The translations under genes and the position numbers were made by a program. From Microbacterium oxydans (GTDB taxonomy: Bacteria; Actinomycetota; Actinomycetes; Actinomycetales; Microbacteriaceae), in the NCBI RefSeq assembly GCF_026559675.1, contig NZ_CP092891.1:682001-746000 (forward strand): a stretch of DNA of 64,000 nucleotides. The letters are read 5' to 3'. Of the stretch, positions 52,101-61,503 are shown piece after piece (the stretch's first letter is position 1; each line of letters starts with the position of its first letter). The notes beneath the pieces are model-generated. The model saw only the letters and a list, made by a program, of their open reading frames with translations, was not told where the DNA came from and searched no databases.

Positions 52101-52831
52101 ACGGCCGCAGGATCTTCGCCACCGCCGGCCGCGTGCTCGCGCAGCTGCGGCACGACCCCCGCTCGATCGCCCTCATGCTCGTCGCACCGAGCCTGCTCGT
52201 CGGGCTGTTCGCCTGGCTGTTCAGCGACCAGGACGGTGTCTTCGACCAGTTCGGCGGGGCGATCCTGGCGCTGTTCCCGTTCATCGTGATGTTCCTGATC
52301 ACCTCGATCACGACCCTGCGCGAGAGGCGCTCCGGCACGCTCGAGCGTCTGATGACGACACCCCTCGACAAGGCCGACTTCATCCTCGGATATGCACTCG
52401 CCTTCGGGGTGATGGCTCTGCTGCAGGCCGTGATCACGGTGTCGTTCGCGGTCGGGGTGTGCGGGCTCGACGTCGACGGTCCGCTGTGGCAGCTGGGACT
52501 GGTCGCGATCGTCGACGCGCTCCTCGGCACGGCACTCGGGCTGCTGGCGAGCGCCTTCGCGCAGACCGAGTTCCAGGCGGTGCAGTTCATGCCGCTGCTG
52601 GTGTTCCCGCAGATCATCCTCGGCGGGCTGTTCATGCCCCGCGACCAGATGCCCGATGTGCTGCACGCGATCTCTGACTGGCTGCCGCTGAGCTACGCGA
52701 TCGACACGATCAACGCGGTGACCGCCGGGGACGAGGGGTGGGATGTGTTCGGACCACTGCTGGTCGTGCTCGCCTTCGCGGTCGGCGCTCTGGTGCTCGC
52801 TTCGCTGACGCTCCGCCGTCGGACGCGCTGA
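52097..52831 (+). CDS. ABC-2 type exporter permease
   Basis: A 244-residue membrane subunit with six helices: first at about 25-43 (LMLVAPSLLVGLFAWLF), then FPFIVMFLITSITTLRERRSGTLERLM, the ABC-2 coupling-helix mark, and PQIILGGLFMPRDQMPDVLHAISDWLPLSYAIDTI near the C-terminus. It forms the exporter with the upstream ATPase. Convergent with hrpB, 15 bases apart. Confidence 0.92.
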   Translation: MNGRRIFATAGRVLAQLRHDPRSIALMLVAPSLLVGLFAWLFSDQDGVFDQFGGAILALFPFIVMFLITSITTLRERRSGTLERLMTTPLDKADFILGYALAFGVMALLQAVITVSFAVGVCGLDVDGPLWQLGLVAIVDALLGTALGLLASAFAQTEFQAVQFMPLLVFPQIILGGLFMPRDQMPDVLHAISDWLPLSYAIDTINAVTAGDEGWDVFGPLLVVLAFAVGALVLASLTLRRRTR

Positions 52832-52846
52832 GGCGGCTGTCCGACC

Positions 52847-55399
52847 TCAGCCGGCGGTGCGGCGCTTGGTGTGGCGGGTCGGTGTGGCCGCCCACGGGTC
52901 CTCGGGCCACGGATGCTTCGGGTAGCGGCCGCGCATCTCGGCGCGCACCTGGGCGTAGGGCCCCGACCAGAACGAGGTGAGGTCGTCGGTGACGGCGAGG
53001 GGGCGTCCGGCGGGGGAGAGCAGATGGAAGAGCACGGGGACGCGGCCGTCGACCAGCCGGGGAGTCTCCGACCAGCCGAAGCACTCCTGCAGCTTCACGG
53101 CGACGACGGGTCGGGCATCCGGGTCATCGGGCGCCGGGTAGGCGATGCGCACGCGTGACCCGCTGGGCACCTCGAGGCGCTCGGGTGCCAGCTCGTCGAA
53201 GCGCACCGCCGCGGGCCAGGGCAGCAGCCGGCGGAGCGCCGACGACAGATCCACTCGCGCCGCCGGGGTGCCGTTGGCCAGCGCGTCGAGCTCGGGGGCG
53301 AGCCAGGCATCGAGGGCGGCGAGCAGTCCCGTGTCCGACACATCGGGCCACGGCGATCCCAGCTCACGATGCAGCAGTGTCAGCCGGGACCGCAGCTCGA
53401 CGGCGGGCCCGGACCAGGCGAACATGCTCAGACCCTCCCGCCGGAGCGCTCGGCGCACCGCCTCCCTTCCCTCTTCGGCCGAGGCCCGCACCGGCGCCGA
53501 GGACAGCGGGATCGCCCCCACTCGGCGCTCGCGGCGGGCCTGGACGCGGCCCCCGACGAACTCGGCCTCGACGCGGTCGGTGATCAGGTGGTCGGCCGCC
53601 TGTTCCATCTGCGCTTCGGTGAGCATCGCCCCGGATCGGATGATCGCCCCGGAGCCGGCGGCTGCGCGACCGGACCCGCGCGTGACATCGGCGATGGCCA
53701 GCCACTCGACCGCTGCGAGCGGTCCGGTCACGCCTGCGCGGGTGCCGGAGGCCAGCAGGAACGTGGCCCCGTCGCCCGTGCGGTCCACGCGGCGGGCGAC
53801 CCGCTCCGGGAAGGCCAGTGCTATCACGAGGCCGACCCCGTCGAGATCGGAGCGCACGCCCGGCGTGGGCGTGCTCATGCGTTCGAGGCGATCCGCATCG
53901 CTGCGCCAGCGACGCGCATCGGGGGTGCGCCCGCCCCGCAGCGTGACGAGGGCCTTCGCCACGTCGGAATCCGCGGTGCGCAGGTCGCCGCCCAGCAGCG
54001 CGACGACCTCGGCGGCGAGTCGAGCGCCCACCGTCGGGCTGCCGTCGCGCAGGGCCCGGGCGAGCCGCGGATCGGTCGGGAAGCGGGCCAGGTCGCGACC
54101 CTCGGCGGTGGCGCGGCCCTCGTCGTCGATCGCCCCGAGTCCGCGCAGCACCGTGAGGGCGTCGGCCAGGCTCTCGGCGGGCAGAGGGTCGATCAGTCGC
54201 AGTCCGACCCCGCCCGGTGCGCCCCAGCAGGCGAGCAGCAGGGCCGCGTCCGCGAGGTCGGTCGAGGCGATCTCCGGAGTCGGGCGTGCGGGGGCGGTGG
54301 CGTAGGTGCGTTCGTCGACGCAGCGGACGACGGTGCCTGCGCTCTGGCGGGTGGCGCGGCCGGCGCGCTGGACGCACGACGAGCGGGAGGCGGCGGCCGT
54401 CACGAGCCCCGTCATCCCCCGTGCCGCGTCGCGCTGCGGGGCCCTGGCCAGACACGTGTCCACCACCAGTCGCACGCCGGGGACGGTGAGCGACGACTCC
54501 GCGAGCGAGGTCGTGACGATGATGCGGGGCGGTTCGTCCGGGCGGCGGCCGCGGATCACGGCGTCCTGTTCGGCGGCGGGCATCCGGCCGTGCAGCTCCC
54601 GGACGTCGAAGGCATCGGTCGCGTCGCGGATACGCCGCGTGATCTCCGACACCTCGCGTGCACCCGGCGCGAACACCAGCACGTCGGCGGCCGGGTCGTC
54701 GCGGACGAGGTCCAGCGCGGCGGATGCCGTGGTGCGCGCGACGTGGTCGAGGAACGCCCAGGTGACTCCCCGTTCGTCGAGACGCGGGGCAGGACTCGGC
54801 GCCCAGCGCTCGGTGAGCGGGAAGGCGGGAACGTCGTGGTCGACGATCGGAGCCGGCTGGTCGTCCGTGCCGATGACGGCCGCGATGCGGGCGGCATCGA
54901 GGGTCGCGGACATGGCGATGAGGACGAGGTCGTCGCGCAGTTCGCGGACCTCCGACAGCAGGCCGATCAGGAGGTCGGTCTCGAGCGCGCGCTCGTGCAC
55001 CTCGTCGATGATCACGGCGTCCACGCCCGCGAGGCCCGGGTCGTCGAGCAGGCGTCGGAGCAGTACACCGGCGGTGACGAACTCGACCCGGGTCTCCCGT
55101 CCGACCACGCGCTCGCCGCGGACGGTGAAGCCCACGCGCGAGCCGAGCGGCGATCCGTCGAGCTGGGCGAGCCGGCGCGCGGCTGCCCGGGCGGCCACAC
55201 GGCGCGGCTGGGTGACGATCACGCGACCGGGGGTGCGGGAGGCGAGCAGCGGTGGCACCAGCGTGGTCTTGCCCGTGCCGGGAGGGGCGCTCACGACCGC
55301 TGATGTGCTCCTGTCGAGCGTCGTCGAGAGCTCGTCGATGGCGCCCGCGAACGAGAGACCGGCGCCGATCGTGGCGAGGTCGAAGGCGGCGGGCGTCAT
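52847..55399 (-). CDS. hrpB: ATP-dependent DExH helicase HrpB
   Basis: An 850-residue DEAH/DExH-box RNA helicase-like protein. Walker A APPGTGKTTL (about 40), motif Ia-like VTQPRRVAAR, DEVH in VDAVIIDEVHERALETD, SAT motif SATLDA, and motif VI QRAGRATRQSAG. Then come the helicase-associated and HrpB C-terminal domains (GAIDDEGRATAEGRDLARFP, PYAQVRAEMRGRYPKHPWPEDP). Physiological substrate in bacteria is not settled. ATG 55399 with GGGAG; an upstream in-frame ATG adds an odd basic start. Confidence 0.92.
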   Translation of the reverse strand: MTPAAFDLATIGAGLSFAGAIDELSTTLDRSTSAVVSAPPGTGKTTLVPPLLASRTPGRVIVTQPRRVAARAAARRLAQLDGSPLGSRVGFTVRGERVVGRETRVEFVTAGVLLRRLLDDPGLAGVDAVIIDEVHERALETDLLIGLLSEVRELRDDLVLIAMSATLDAARIAAVIGTDDQPAPIVDHDVPAFPLTERWAPSPAPRLDERGVTWAFLDHVARTTASAALDLVRDDPAADVLVFAPGAREVSEITRRIRDATDAFDVRELHGRMPAAEQDAVIRGRRPDEPPRIIVTTSLAESSLTVPGVRLVVDTCLARAPQRDAARGMTGLVTAAASRSSCVQRAGRATRQSAGTVVRCVDERTYATAPARPTPEIASTDLADAALLLACWGAPGGVGLRLIDPLPAESLADALTVLRGLGAIDDEGRATAEGRDLARFPTDPRLARALRDGSPTVGARLAAEVVALLGGDLRTADSDVAKALVTLRGGRTPDARRWRSDADRLERMSTPTPGVRSDLDGVGLVIALAFPERVARRVDRTGDGATFLLASGTRAGVTGPLAAVEWLAIADVTRGSGRAAAGSGAIIRSGAMLTEAQMEQAADHLITDRVEAEFVGGRVQARRERRVGAIPLSSAPVRASAEEGREAVRRALRREGLSMFAWSGPAVELRSRLTLLHRELGSPWPDVSDTGLLAALDAWLAPELDALANGTPAARVDLSSALRRLLPWPAAVRFDELAPERLEVPSGSRVRIAYPAPDDPDARPVVAVKLQECFGWSETPRLVDGRVPVLFHLLSPAGRPLAVTDDLTSFWSGPYAQVRAEMRGRYPKHPWPEDPWAATPTRHTKRRTAG

Positions 55400-55460
55400 G
55401 CTCCCAGTCTGCCCGGATCTCCGGGGCCGTGGAGCGCCGGCGGAGCCGCCCCGCACGGAG

Positions 55461-55501
55461 ACAGCGGATGCCGCGACCTGATCGATCGCGGCATCCGCTG
55501 T
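55461..55501. terminator. perfect 16-bp hairpin after the flotillin gene
   Basis: ACAGCGGATGCCGCGA (55461-55476) pairs with TCGCGGCATCCGCTGT (55486-55501) around a 9-nt loop. It lies just beyond the flotillin stop and would be its terminator on the minus strand; no strong T-run. Confidence 0.65.
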
Positions 55502-55519
55502 GCAGTGGTGACGGTGCGA

Positions 55520-57127
55520 CTACTCCGCGTCGGCGACGGGCGGAGCAGACGGCGGCGGAGTGGTCGGCTGCGACGCCCGGGGCGAGGCCGGCGCGGGAGC
55601 CGCGGCAGAGGCGGACACGCCTTCGCCGATGCCGCGACCGACGGCCTGGCCCTGGATGATGCCGGCGAGGTCGAGCCCCGTGGCCGCGTGGACGCTGTCG
55701 AACACGGAGCGCAGAGCCTTGGCGTTGTCTGCCCCCACGACGTTCGAGGCGCCGTCCTCGCCCGAGCTGCCGATGATCGACACGTTGCCGATCGCCGCGT
55801 AGCCCTTCGAGAACTCGGCCATGATCGACGGCAGCACCTCGAGCACGCGCTGCGAGAGGAACGCGTCCTGGTTGGAGGCGATGGCCTTGGCCTCGGCCTC
55901 GAGGGCGGCGGCGCGGGCGTCACCCTCGGCGCGGATGGCGTCTGCCTCGGCGCTGGCGCGCAGACGGCGGGCCTCGGCCTCGGCTTCGGCCTGTGCGCGT
56001 AGGGCGTTCGCTTCACCGCTGGCCTTCGCGATCGCGGCCGCCGCTTCACCGTCGGCACGGGCCTTGTCGGCCTGGGCCTGCTGCTCGGCGATGCGGGTGC
56101 GGGCCTCGGCCTGCTTGACCTGCTCGATCGCGGCGGCCTCGGCGGCGCGCTCACGTGTGTAGAGCTCGGCCTGGGCGCGGGTCTCGGCTTCGTACCGCTG
56201 GGCGTCGGCGACGCGCTTGACGTCGGCGTCGAGCTGGGCCTGCTTGTTCTCCGCCTGCTGCTGCAGAACGGCCTGCTCGGCCTGGGCGCGGGCGAGAGCC
56301 TCGGCCTGCTCGGCCTCGGCGCGGGCCCGACCGATGCCGGAGTCGGAGTTGGCCGTGTTGGTGTCGAGCGCGGTCTGCTCGATCAGGTTGGCTTCCTTGT
56401 TGGCGATGTTCTTCTGGTTGATCGCACGGTCGGCGTTGGTCTGCGAGATCTCCGCCGACTGCCGCTTCGCCTGGATCTCGGGGGCGCCGAGCGACTGGAT
56501 GTAGCCGACCTTGTCGGTGATGCCCTTGATCTGGAACGAGTCGAGGATCAGGCCCTGCTCGGCGAGCTCCTGCGAGACGTCGGCGGCGATCTGGTCGGAG
56601 AACTTCTTGCGCTCGCGCATCAGCTCGACGACGGAGAGCGTGGCGACGATGCCACGGAGCGCACCTTCGAGCTGTTCGGTGGTGAACTGCTCGATGGCCT
56701 TGTCCTGCGAGGCGAATCGCTCGGCGGCCCGACGGACCAGGATCGGGTCGGAGCCGATCTTGACGATCGCGACGCCGTCGACGTTCAGGGTCACGCTATC
56801 GAGCGACTGCGCCTCGGCGTTCAGGGAGACCTGGCGCGAGCGCAGGGAGATGATCTCGTGGCGCTGCGTGATCGGGTTGACGAGCGACTTGCCGTTCACG
56901 ATGACCGTGACGGGCGACTCCGACATCTCGGACGTGCTCGACCCGTCGGCGGCGATGACGGCGCGCTGCACCTTCTGCTTGCGCCCCGAGATGACGAGGG
57001 CCTCGTCGGCTCGAGCGACCTTGATCCAGCTGCGCGCGAACAGCAGCAGGATGAGCAGCAGGACGACGGCGACGACGACCGCGATTCCGACGATGACGAG
57101 GATGCCGACGATTCCGGCGATCTCCAT
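55520..57127 (-). CDS. flotillin-like SPFH protein
   Basis: A 535-residue membrane scaffold. One N-terminal membrane segment (about 3-33), an SPFH/band-7 domain (about 45-230; VNPITQRHEIISLRSRQVSLNAEAQSLDSV in outline, ILDSFQIKGITDKVGYIQSLG), then a very long Ala/Glu/Gln coiled coil (about 230-430), and a flexible Ala/Pro-rich end. Flotillins organise membrane microdomains and fluidity. No nfeD-like gene, the common partner, is next to it. GGGAGG precedes ATG 57127. Confidence 0.92.
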   Translation of the reverse strand: MEIAGIVGILVIVGIAVVVAVVLLLILLLFARSWIKVARADEALVISGRKQKVQRAVIAADGSSTSEMSESPVTVIVNGKSLVNPITQRHEIISLRSRQVSLNAEAQSLDSVTLNVDGVAIVKIGSDPILVRRAAERFASQDKAIEQFTTEQLEGALRGIVATLSVVELMRERKKFSDQIAADVSQELAEQGLILDSFQIKGITDKVGYIQSLGAPEIQAKRQSAEISQTNADRAINQKNIANKEANLIEQTALDTNTANSDSGIGRARAEAEQAEALARAQAEQAVLQQQAENKQAQLDADVKRVADAQRYEAETRAQAELYTRERAAEAAAIEQVKQAEARTRIAEQQAQADKARADGEAAAAIAKASGEANALRAQAEAEAEARRLRASAEADAIRAEGDARAAALEAEAKAIASNQDAFLSQRVLEVLPSIMAEFSKGYAAIGNVSIIGSSGEDGASNVVGADNAKALRSVFDSVHAATGLDLAGIIQGQAVGRGIGEGVSASAAAPAPASPRASQPTTPPPSAPPVADAE

Positions 57128-57294
57128 GGATGACCTCCCTGGTTCCCCCCGAGGGGGCGGTCTCGGGCACGCCGTGGTGCGCGCCTTCGCCTCCACCCTG
57201 CCAGATCGGGGCCCGCTCGCGTCGGGCCGACCGTCATCATCGGCCGATCAGGGGAGAACCGCAGCAAGAGTGCGGGTCGTGCAGAGGGACGGGC

Positions 57295-57723
57295 TCAGCG
57301 CGTGCGGAGCTTCTCCGCGAGGTCGCGCAGCGTGCGGAGCTCGTCGTCGTCGAGGCGCGACATACGCTCGGCGATCGAGCGCCCGTGCACGGTGGCGAGC
57401 GAGCGGAAGGCACGCGCGCCTTCCTCCGTCGCCCGGATCAGTGCGCCGCGCCCGTCGTCGGGATCGGCGCACTTCGACACGAGTCCGCGCGTGACCATGC
57501 GCTCGACGAGGCGCGAGACGCTCGGCTGGCTGATCAGCATGTTCGAGGTGATGTCGCGCAGCCGGGCGGTCATGTCGGGGGAGCGGGTGACGGTGAGCAG
57601 GACGTCGTATTCGGCCTGCGCGAGATGACTGTGCTCGAAGTCGGCGAGCATCTCGGTGAACAGCTCGTGCTGCGCGCGGAACAGGCTCTCCCATGCCTCC
57701 AGGGCGAGCTTGCGATCGGTCAT
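57295..57723 (-). CDS. MarR-family regulator
   Basis: A 142-residue winged-helix regulator: LAQAEYDVLLTVTRSPDMTARLRDITSNMLISQPSVSRLVERM in outline, and the wing DPDDGRGALIRATEEG. ATG 57723 is preceded by TATTCT (57735-57730) at 6 nt, so it may be leaderless; an in-frame ATG at 57837 would add 38 residues that include a strong hairpin and several Cys, which I think is leader. Target unknown. Confidence 0.87.
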   Translation of the reverse strand: MTDRKLALEAWESLFRAQHELFTEMLADFEHSHLAQAEYDVLLTVTRSPDMTARLRDITSNMLISQPSVSRLVERMVTRGLVSKCADPDDGRGALIRATEEGARAFRSLATVHGRSIAERMSRLDDDELRTLRDLAEKLRTR

Positions 57724-57747
57724 CCTCACAGAATAGTGCGAACAGTA

Positions 57748-57781
57748 AAGGGCCGGTCGGAGAGGCTCCCGACCGGCCCTT
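57748..57781. terminator. 13-bp hairpin upstream of marR
   Basis: AAGGGCCGGTCGG (57748-57760) pairs perfectly with CCGACCGGCCCTT (57769-57781), 8-nt loop. On the minus strand TTTACTGTT follows, giving an intrinsic-terminator look 25 bases before the marR start. It is either an attenuator or the end of a transcript from upstream. Confidence 0.65.
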
Positions 57782-58024
57782 GTCCCTTGCACCAAGAGTG
57801 TCCTGCAATCACATGCGGTGGATGCCACAGCAAACATTCACCGTGTGATCACTGTATAACGGCGAGATAACGAATGCAACGGTTTGGTCACGGAAACTTC
57901 CGGACAGGTGATTCCGGTGAGGTCCTGGTCGGGTCGTCATCATTCCGCATGGAAAGCGCCGGGCACCGCATGGGTTCCGTCTGCAGCAGATCCTCGTGAG
58001 CGCAGCCGGAGGAACGTGGAATGC
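57782..58024. other. intergenic region between marR and the next plus-strand gene
   Basis: The 301-base gap 57724-58024 has no convincing gene. Its middle (57830-57900) is much more A/T-rich than the rest, with the palindrome GTGATCAC (57845-57852), TATA-like boxes on both strands (for example TATACA at 57858-57853 minus, GATAAC at 57865-57870 plus) and TTGCAT (57879-57874 minus). It probably contains divergent promoters. Confidence 0.5.
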
Positions 58025-58570
58025 ATGTCCGTGATCCACCGCCCCCACTCGCTCCCGTCGCAGGCCACGCCTTCGGATTCGCGTCCTCCACGGTGGGGCT
58101 ACCTCTCGCGGACCGTGAGCCATTTCGGTACCGTCGCGTGCGTGCTCGCGGTCTACCCGCCCGACTCCACGGAAGCGGAACGGCGTCTCGCCGAAACGCA
58201 CCGCTGGTTCACACCGCTGTCGCTCGGTGGTGGTGTCGTCGCGTGGGTGATGCTGTGCGCGGGCGGCTTCCCTCCGCTGCTCGCCGCGGTGCTGCTGGTC
58301 GCCGTTCTGCTTCCGGTCGGCATCGTTCTTTCGCGGCGCTCGCGGGGCATCCGCCGGCGCACGGTCACGGTGTCGGCGTGCCGGTCCGGTCTCAGCGAAG
58401 ACACCGTCGCCGAGCGCACGCAGCAACGTCGTCTCGACAACCTGGCCGAAGCACTCGGTGATGCCTCTCTCGCGTGCCGCCAGGGAGTGATCGGGCGCGA
58501 CCGGTTCGACCGGATCTGGACAGCCACCTACGCGCAGGCCGCTGCCATCGCCGCGGCCTCCGTCCGCTGA
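58025..58570 (+). CDS. hypothetical membrane protein (possibly DUF6611)
   Basis: A 181-residue protein with two hydrophobic segments around residues 70-105 (LSLGGGVVAWVMLCAGG and LLAAVLLVAVLLPVGIVL) between a cytoplasmic-looking N-terminus (PRRWGYLSRTVSHFG-like) and a soluble helical C-terminus (RTQQRRLDNLAEALGDAS, GRDRFDRIWTATYAQA). It resembles small proteins known mainly from Microbacteriaceae, perhaps DUF6611; that name is from memory. GGAGG lies upstream. Function unknown. Confidence 0.65.
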   Translation: MSVIHRPHSLPSQATPSDSRPPRWGYLSRTVSHFGTVACVLAVYPPDSTEAERRLAETHRWFTPLSLGGGVVAWVMLCAGGFPPLLAAVLLVAVLLPVGIVLSRRSRGIRRRTVTVSACRSGLSEDTVAERTQQRRLDNLAEALGDASLACRQGVIGRDRFDRIWTATYAQAAAIAAASVR

Positions 58571-58635
58571 CGACGCGCGCCCTCGACGCCGGATCTTCCC
58601 CGTGCGGCGAAGGCCGGACCGCACCCCGCGTTCGC

Positions 58636-59190
58636 CTAGTCCGCGAGGGGGCTGCCCAGATACTTGCGGCACGCCCCGCCCGGCTCCTCGGCATCCTCGG
58701 CATCGTGCGCGCGCACGTCCCGCAGTGTGACCGCGCCCGCGCAGGGAACGACGACCACGTCTCCCTCGCGAAGGTCGGCCGGCAGGGTGGCGACCGGATG
58801 AGGCCATGCCGCGTCGCCCTCCTCGCCGGGGATCAGCTCGATCGTCGTCGCACGAGCTGTCGACGCTCGACCGATGAGGCGGCACTCCTTCCAGGCGGCA
58901 TCGACGCCCTCGAAGGAGCAGTCCGTGAGCGCGATGCGCTTGCCCTCCTGGCTGTCGACGCGCAGCGTGATCCGGAACAGCAGCACCGTCACGTCGGTCC
59001 CGGCGCCCGGCACCGGGAGATCTCCGGTGAGCACGGCGGGCGAGCCGCCGACCTCGAACAGGCGCATCAGGGAGATCCCGCCGACCACGACGTCCGTGGT
59101 CGTCGGCGTCGTGTGCACCGGCCACCGCCAGCGGTCGAGGGGAGAGGGGATGCTCTGGCGCAGCGTGGGAAGGATGTCCGTGAGGGTCAT
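58636..59190 (-). CDS. hypothetical protein, 184 residues
   Basis: A soluble protein not recognised. It looks like a beta-rich domain: TTDVVVGGISLMRLFEVGG, TDVTVLLFRITLRVDS, VTLRDVRAHDAEDAEEPGGAC. A single copy of an acidic loop and a C-terminal GGACRKYLGSPLAD follow. No signal peptide or membrane segment. Convergent with the gene at 58025 and divergent from the epimerase-like gene. Confidence 0.65.
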   Translation of the reverse strand: MTLTDILPTLRQSIPSPLDRWRWPVHTTPTTTDVVVGGISLMRLFEVGGSPAVLTGDLPVPGAGTDVTVLLFRITLRVDSQEGKRIALTDCSFEGVDAAWKECRLIGRASTARATTIELIPGEEGDAAWPHPVATLPADLREGDVVVVPCAGAVTLRDVRAHDAEDAEEPGGACRKYLGSPLAD

Positions 59191-59330
59191 GATCCCGTCC
59201 TACGCCGCGTCGTCCGCTCCGGTGAAGGAGCCTCATGGAACCCATGCGCCCGCGGGCCGCTCGCTCACGGGTTCGCGACCGGATCCACACGACACCGCCC
59301 GGAGAATCACCGCCGTGCCAGGATGGGGCG

Positions 59331-60320
59331 ATGAGCACCCGGGACATCCTCTTCATCGGCGGCAGCGGCGTCATCAGCGCCGCCTCGGTGCAGCGGGCGG
59401 TGGAGCAGGGGCATCGGGTGACGGTGCTCAATCGCGGACGGTCCACCGAGCGACCGCTCCCGGCCGAGGTCGAGCTGCTGCAGGCCGACATCCGCGATGC
59501 GGCTTCGGTGCAGGACGCCCTGGGAGGCCGGGAGTTCGACGTCGTGGCGCAGTTCACCGCGTTCACACCCGCGCACGTCCAGGCCGACATCGATCGCTTC
59601 GCCGGCCGGACCGGACAGTACCTGTTCATCAGCTCGGCGTCCGCCTATCAGAAGCCGCCGCTGCGCTATCCGGTCACCGAGTCGACGCCGCTGCGCAACC
59701 CCTTCTCGGGGTACGCGCGGGACAAGATCGCCTGCGAGGACCTCCTGACCGCCACGTACCGCGACCAGGGGTTCCCGATCACGATCGTGCGCCCCTCGCA
59801 CACGTACGACCGCACCAGCATGCCGACGCTGGCGGGCTGGAACGACGTGGCGCGGATGCGCGCGGGACGGCCGGTCGTGGTCCACGGCGACGGCACGACA
59901 CCGTGGACGATCACGCACACGACGGACTTCGCGGTGGGCTTCGTCGGACTCTTCGGGCGACGCGACGTGGTGGGCGATACCTTCCACATCACCGGTGACC
60001 ATGCCCCGACGTGGACCCAGATCTACACCTGGCTGGCGGACGCCGCCGGCGTCGAGGCCGACCTGGTGCCCGTGTCGTCGGAGGCGATCTGCGCCGTCCG
60101 TCCGGCGCTCGCGGCAGACCTGTGGGGCGACCGGGCCCACCCGATGGTCTTCGACAACAGCAAGATCCGCCGCCTCGTGCCCGAGTTCGAACCCCGCGTG
60201 CCGTTCTGGGCGGGTGCCGAGGAGATCATCGCCCACCACGACGCCACCCCGGCGCGCCGGGTGGTCGACGCCGAGCTCGACGCCGACCTGGACCGCATGA
60301 TCGCGAGCGTGCGCGGCTAG
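59331..60320 (+). CDS. NAD-dependent epimerase/dehydratase-like SDR
   Basis: A 329-residue extended or atypical SDR. Nucleotide loop ILFIGGSGVISAASVQ (a GGxG variant of GxxGxxG), active-site region SSASAYQKP and SGYARDK (Yxx(x)K-like), and IVRPSHTYD. The C-terminal sugar-domain part WTITHTTDFAVGFVGLFG fits nucleotide-sugar epimerase relatives; similar plant-like proteins bind RNA. Substrate unknown. ATG 59331 gives the family start. Confidence 0.85.
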   Translation: MSTRDILFIGGSGVISAASVQRAVEQGHRVTVLNRGRSTERPLPAEVELLQADIRDAASVQDALGGREFDVVAQFTAFTPAHVQADIDRFAGRTGQYLFISSASAYQKPPLRYPVTESTPLRNPFSGYARDKIACEDLLTATYRDQGFPITIVRPSHTYDRTSMPTLAGWNDVARMRAGRPVVVHGDGTTPWTITHTTDFAVGFVGLFGRRDVVGDTFHITGDHAPTWTQIYTWLADAAGVEADLVPVSSEAICAVRPALAADLWGDRAHPMVFDNSKIRRLVPEFEPRVPFWAGAEEIIAHHDATPARRVVDAELDADLDRMIASVRG

Positions 60321-60333
60321 AGCGTTCCGCGGC

Positions 60334-61440
60334 TCACGAGCGGATCGGCGCCCCGATCGCGAGGCGCTGATCGGCGAGGGGACAGCTGAAGACGTCGCGC
60401 TCGCCGAGCCCGACGCGGTTGATGTACCGGACGACGATCGCGTACGACGCGAACAGTCCCGTCTGCGTGTACGGCACGCCCTGGACCCGGCAGTACTCGG
60501 CGATGATCGGCGCCGCGCGACGCAGGTGCGGACGCGGCATCGACGGGAACAGATGGTGCTCGATCTGGTAGTTCAGCCCGCCCATCGCGACATCCAGGAT
60601 GCGGGTGCCGCGCACGTTGCGGCTCATCATCACCTGGCGACGCAGGAAGTCCAGCGTCAGGTCGCGCGGGACCACCGGCATCCCCTTGTGATTCGGGGCG
60701 AACGCGATGCCCATGTAGAACCCGAAGAGCCCCAGCTGCACCGCGAGGAACACGAACGCGATGCCGGGGGACAGCACGAGGAACACGATCACGAGGTACC
60801 CGATCATCCGGATGCTGAGGAACGCGATCTCCACCCATCGACGCTCGAGCCTGCCCCGCGTGACGACACGGCGCACGCTCGAGGCGTGCAGCGAGATGCC
60901 CTCCAGGAAGAGGATCGGGAAGAACAGCAGTCCCTGGTGCGCGCGCAGCCACTGCACGCCGGGACTGTGATGCCGGGCGGCCGTCTCGGCGGTCACGGCG
61001 ATGACCGGGAGCTCGATGTCGGGGTCGGCGCCGAGCTTGTTCGGGTTGGCGTGGTGTCGCGTGTGCTTGTGCTGCCACCAGCCGTAACTCATCCCGACGA
61101 AGAGGTCGCCGAGGACCAGGCTCGTCCAGTCGTTCCAGCGGCCCGAGACGAAGATCTGCCGGTGCGCCGCGTCATGCCCGAGGAAGGCGATCTGCGTGAA
61201 GACGACCGCCAGCACCGCAGCCGTGAAGAGCTGCCACCAGGTGTCTCCGATCCAGAAGAAGACGACCAGGCACGCGGCGAGGACGAGGGGCGCGCCCACG
61301 AGCTTCGACCAGTAGTAGCCGTATCGTCGACGCAGGAGTCCGCGGCTGCGGATCTGCTGGGCCAGGTCGGTGAAGCTGCTCGACCCCCGGTTCGCGCGGT
61401 CGCGGGTGCGGGTGCGGATGGTCGGACGGATGCCGTCCAT
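60334..61440 (-). CDS. membrane fatty-acid desaturase
   Basis: A 368-residue di-iron desaturase. Three histidine boxes: H89-DAA-H93 (GHDAAH), H124-K-H-TR-HH130 (QHKHTRHH) and QIEHH (H295, H296). Four membrane segments, about 50-85 and 170-250. The QxxHH third box resembles front-end/acyl-CoA desaturases such as DesA3-like linoleoyl-CoA desaturases. It would adjust membrane fluidity. AGAAGAGG precedes the ATG. Confidence 0.92.
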   Translation of the reverse strand: MDGIRPTIRTRTRDRANRGSSSFTDLAQQIRSRGLLRRRYGYYWSKLVGAPLVLAACLVVFFWIGDTWWQLFTAAVLAVVFTQIAFLGHDAAHRQIFVSGRWNDWTSLVLGDLFVGMSYGWWQHKHTRHHANPNKLGADPDIELPVIAVTAETAARHHSPGVQWLRAHQGLLFFPILFLEGISLHASSVRRVVTRGRLERRWVEIAFLSIRMIGYLVIVFLVLSPGIAFVFLAVQLGLFGFYMGIAFAPNHKGMPVVPRDLTLDFLRRQVMMSRNVRGTRILDVAMGGLNYQIEHHLFPSMPRPHLRRAAPIIAEYCRVQGVPYTQTGLFASYAIVVRYINRVGLGERDVFSCPLADQRLAIGAPIRS

Positions 61441-61503
61441 GATGACCTCTTCTCCGGCGTCGCCCTTCGGGCGGCGGAGGTTCTGATTGTTGGCGACTAT
61501 CGC

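Noticed and set aside
52834..52853. CGGCTG...CAGCCG between ABC permease and hrpB
   Set aside because: Only 6 bp; too short to call a terminator with confidence.
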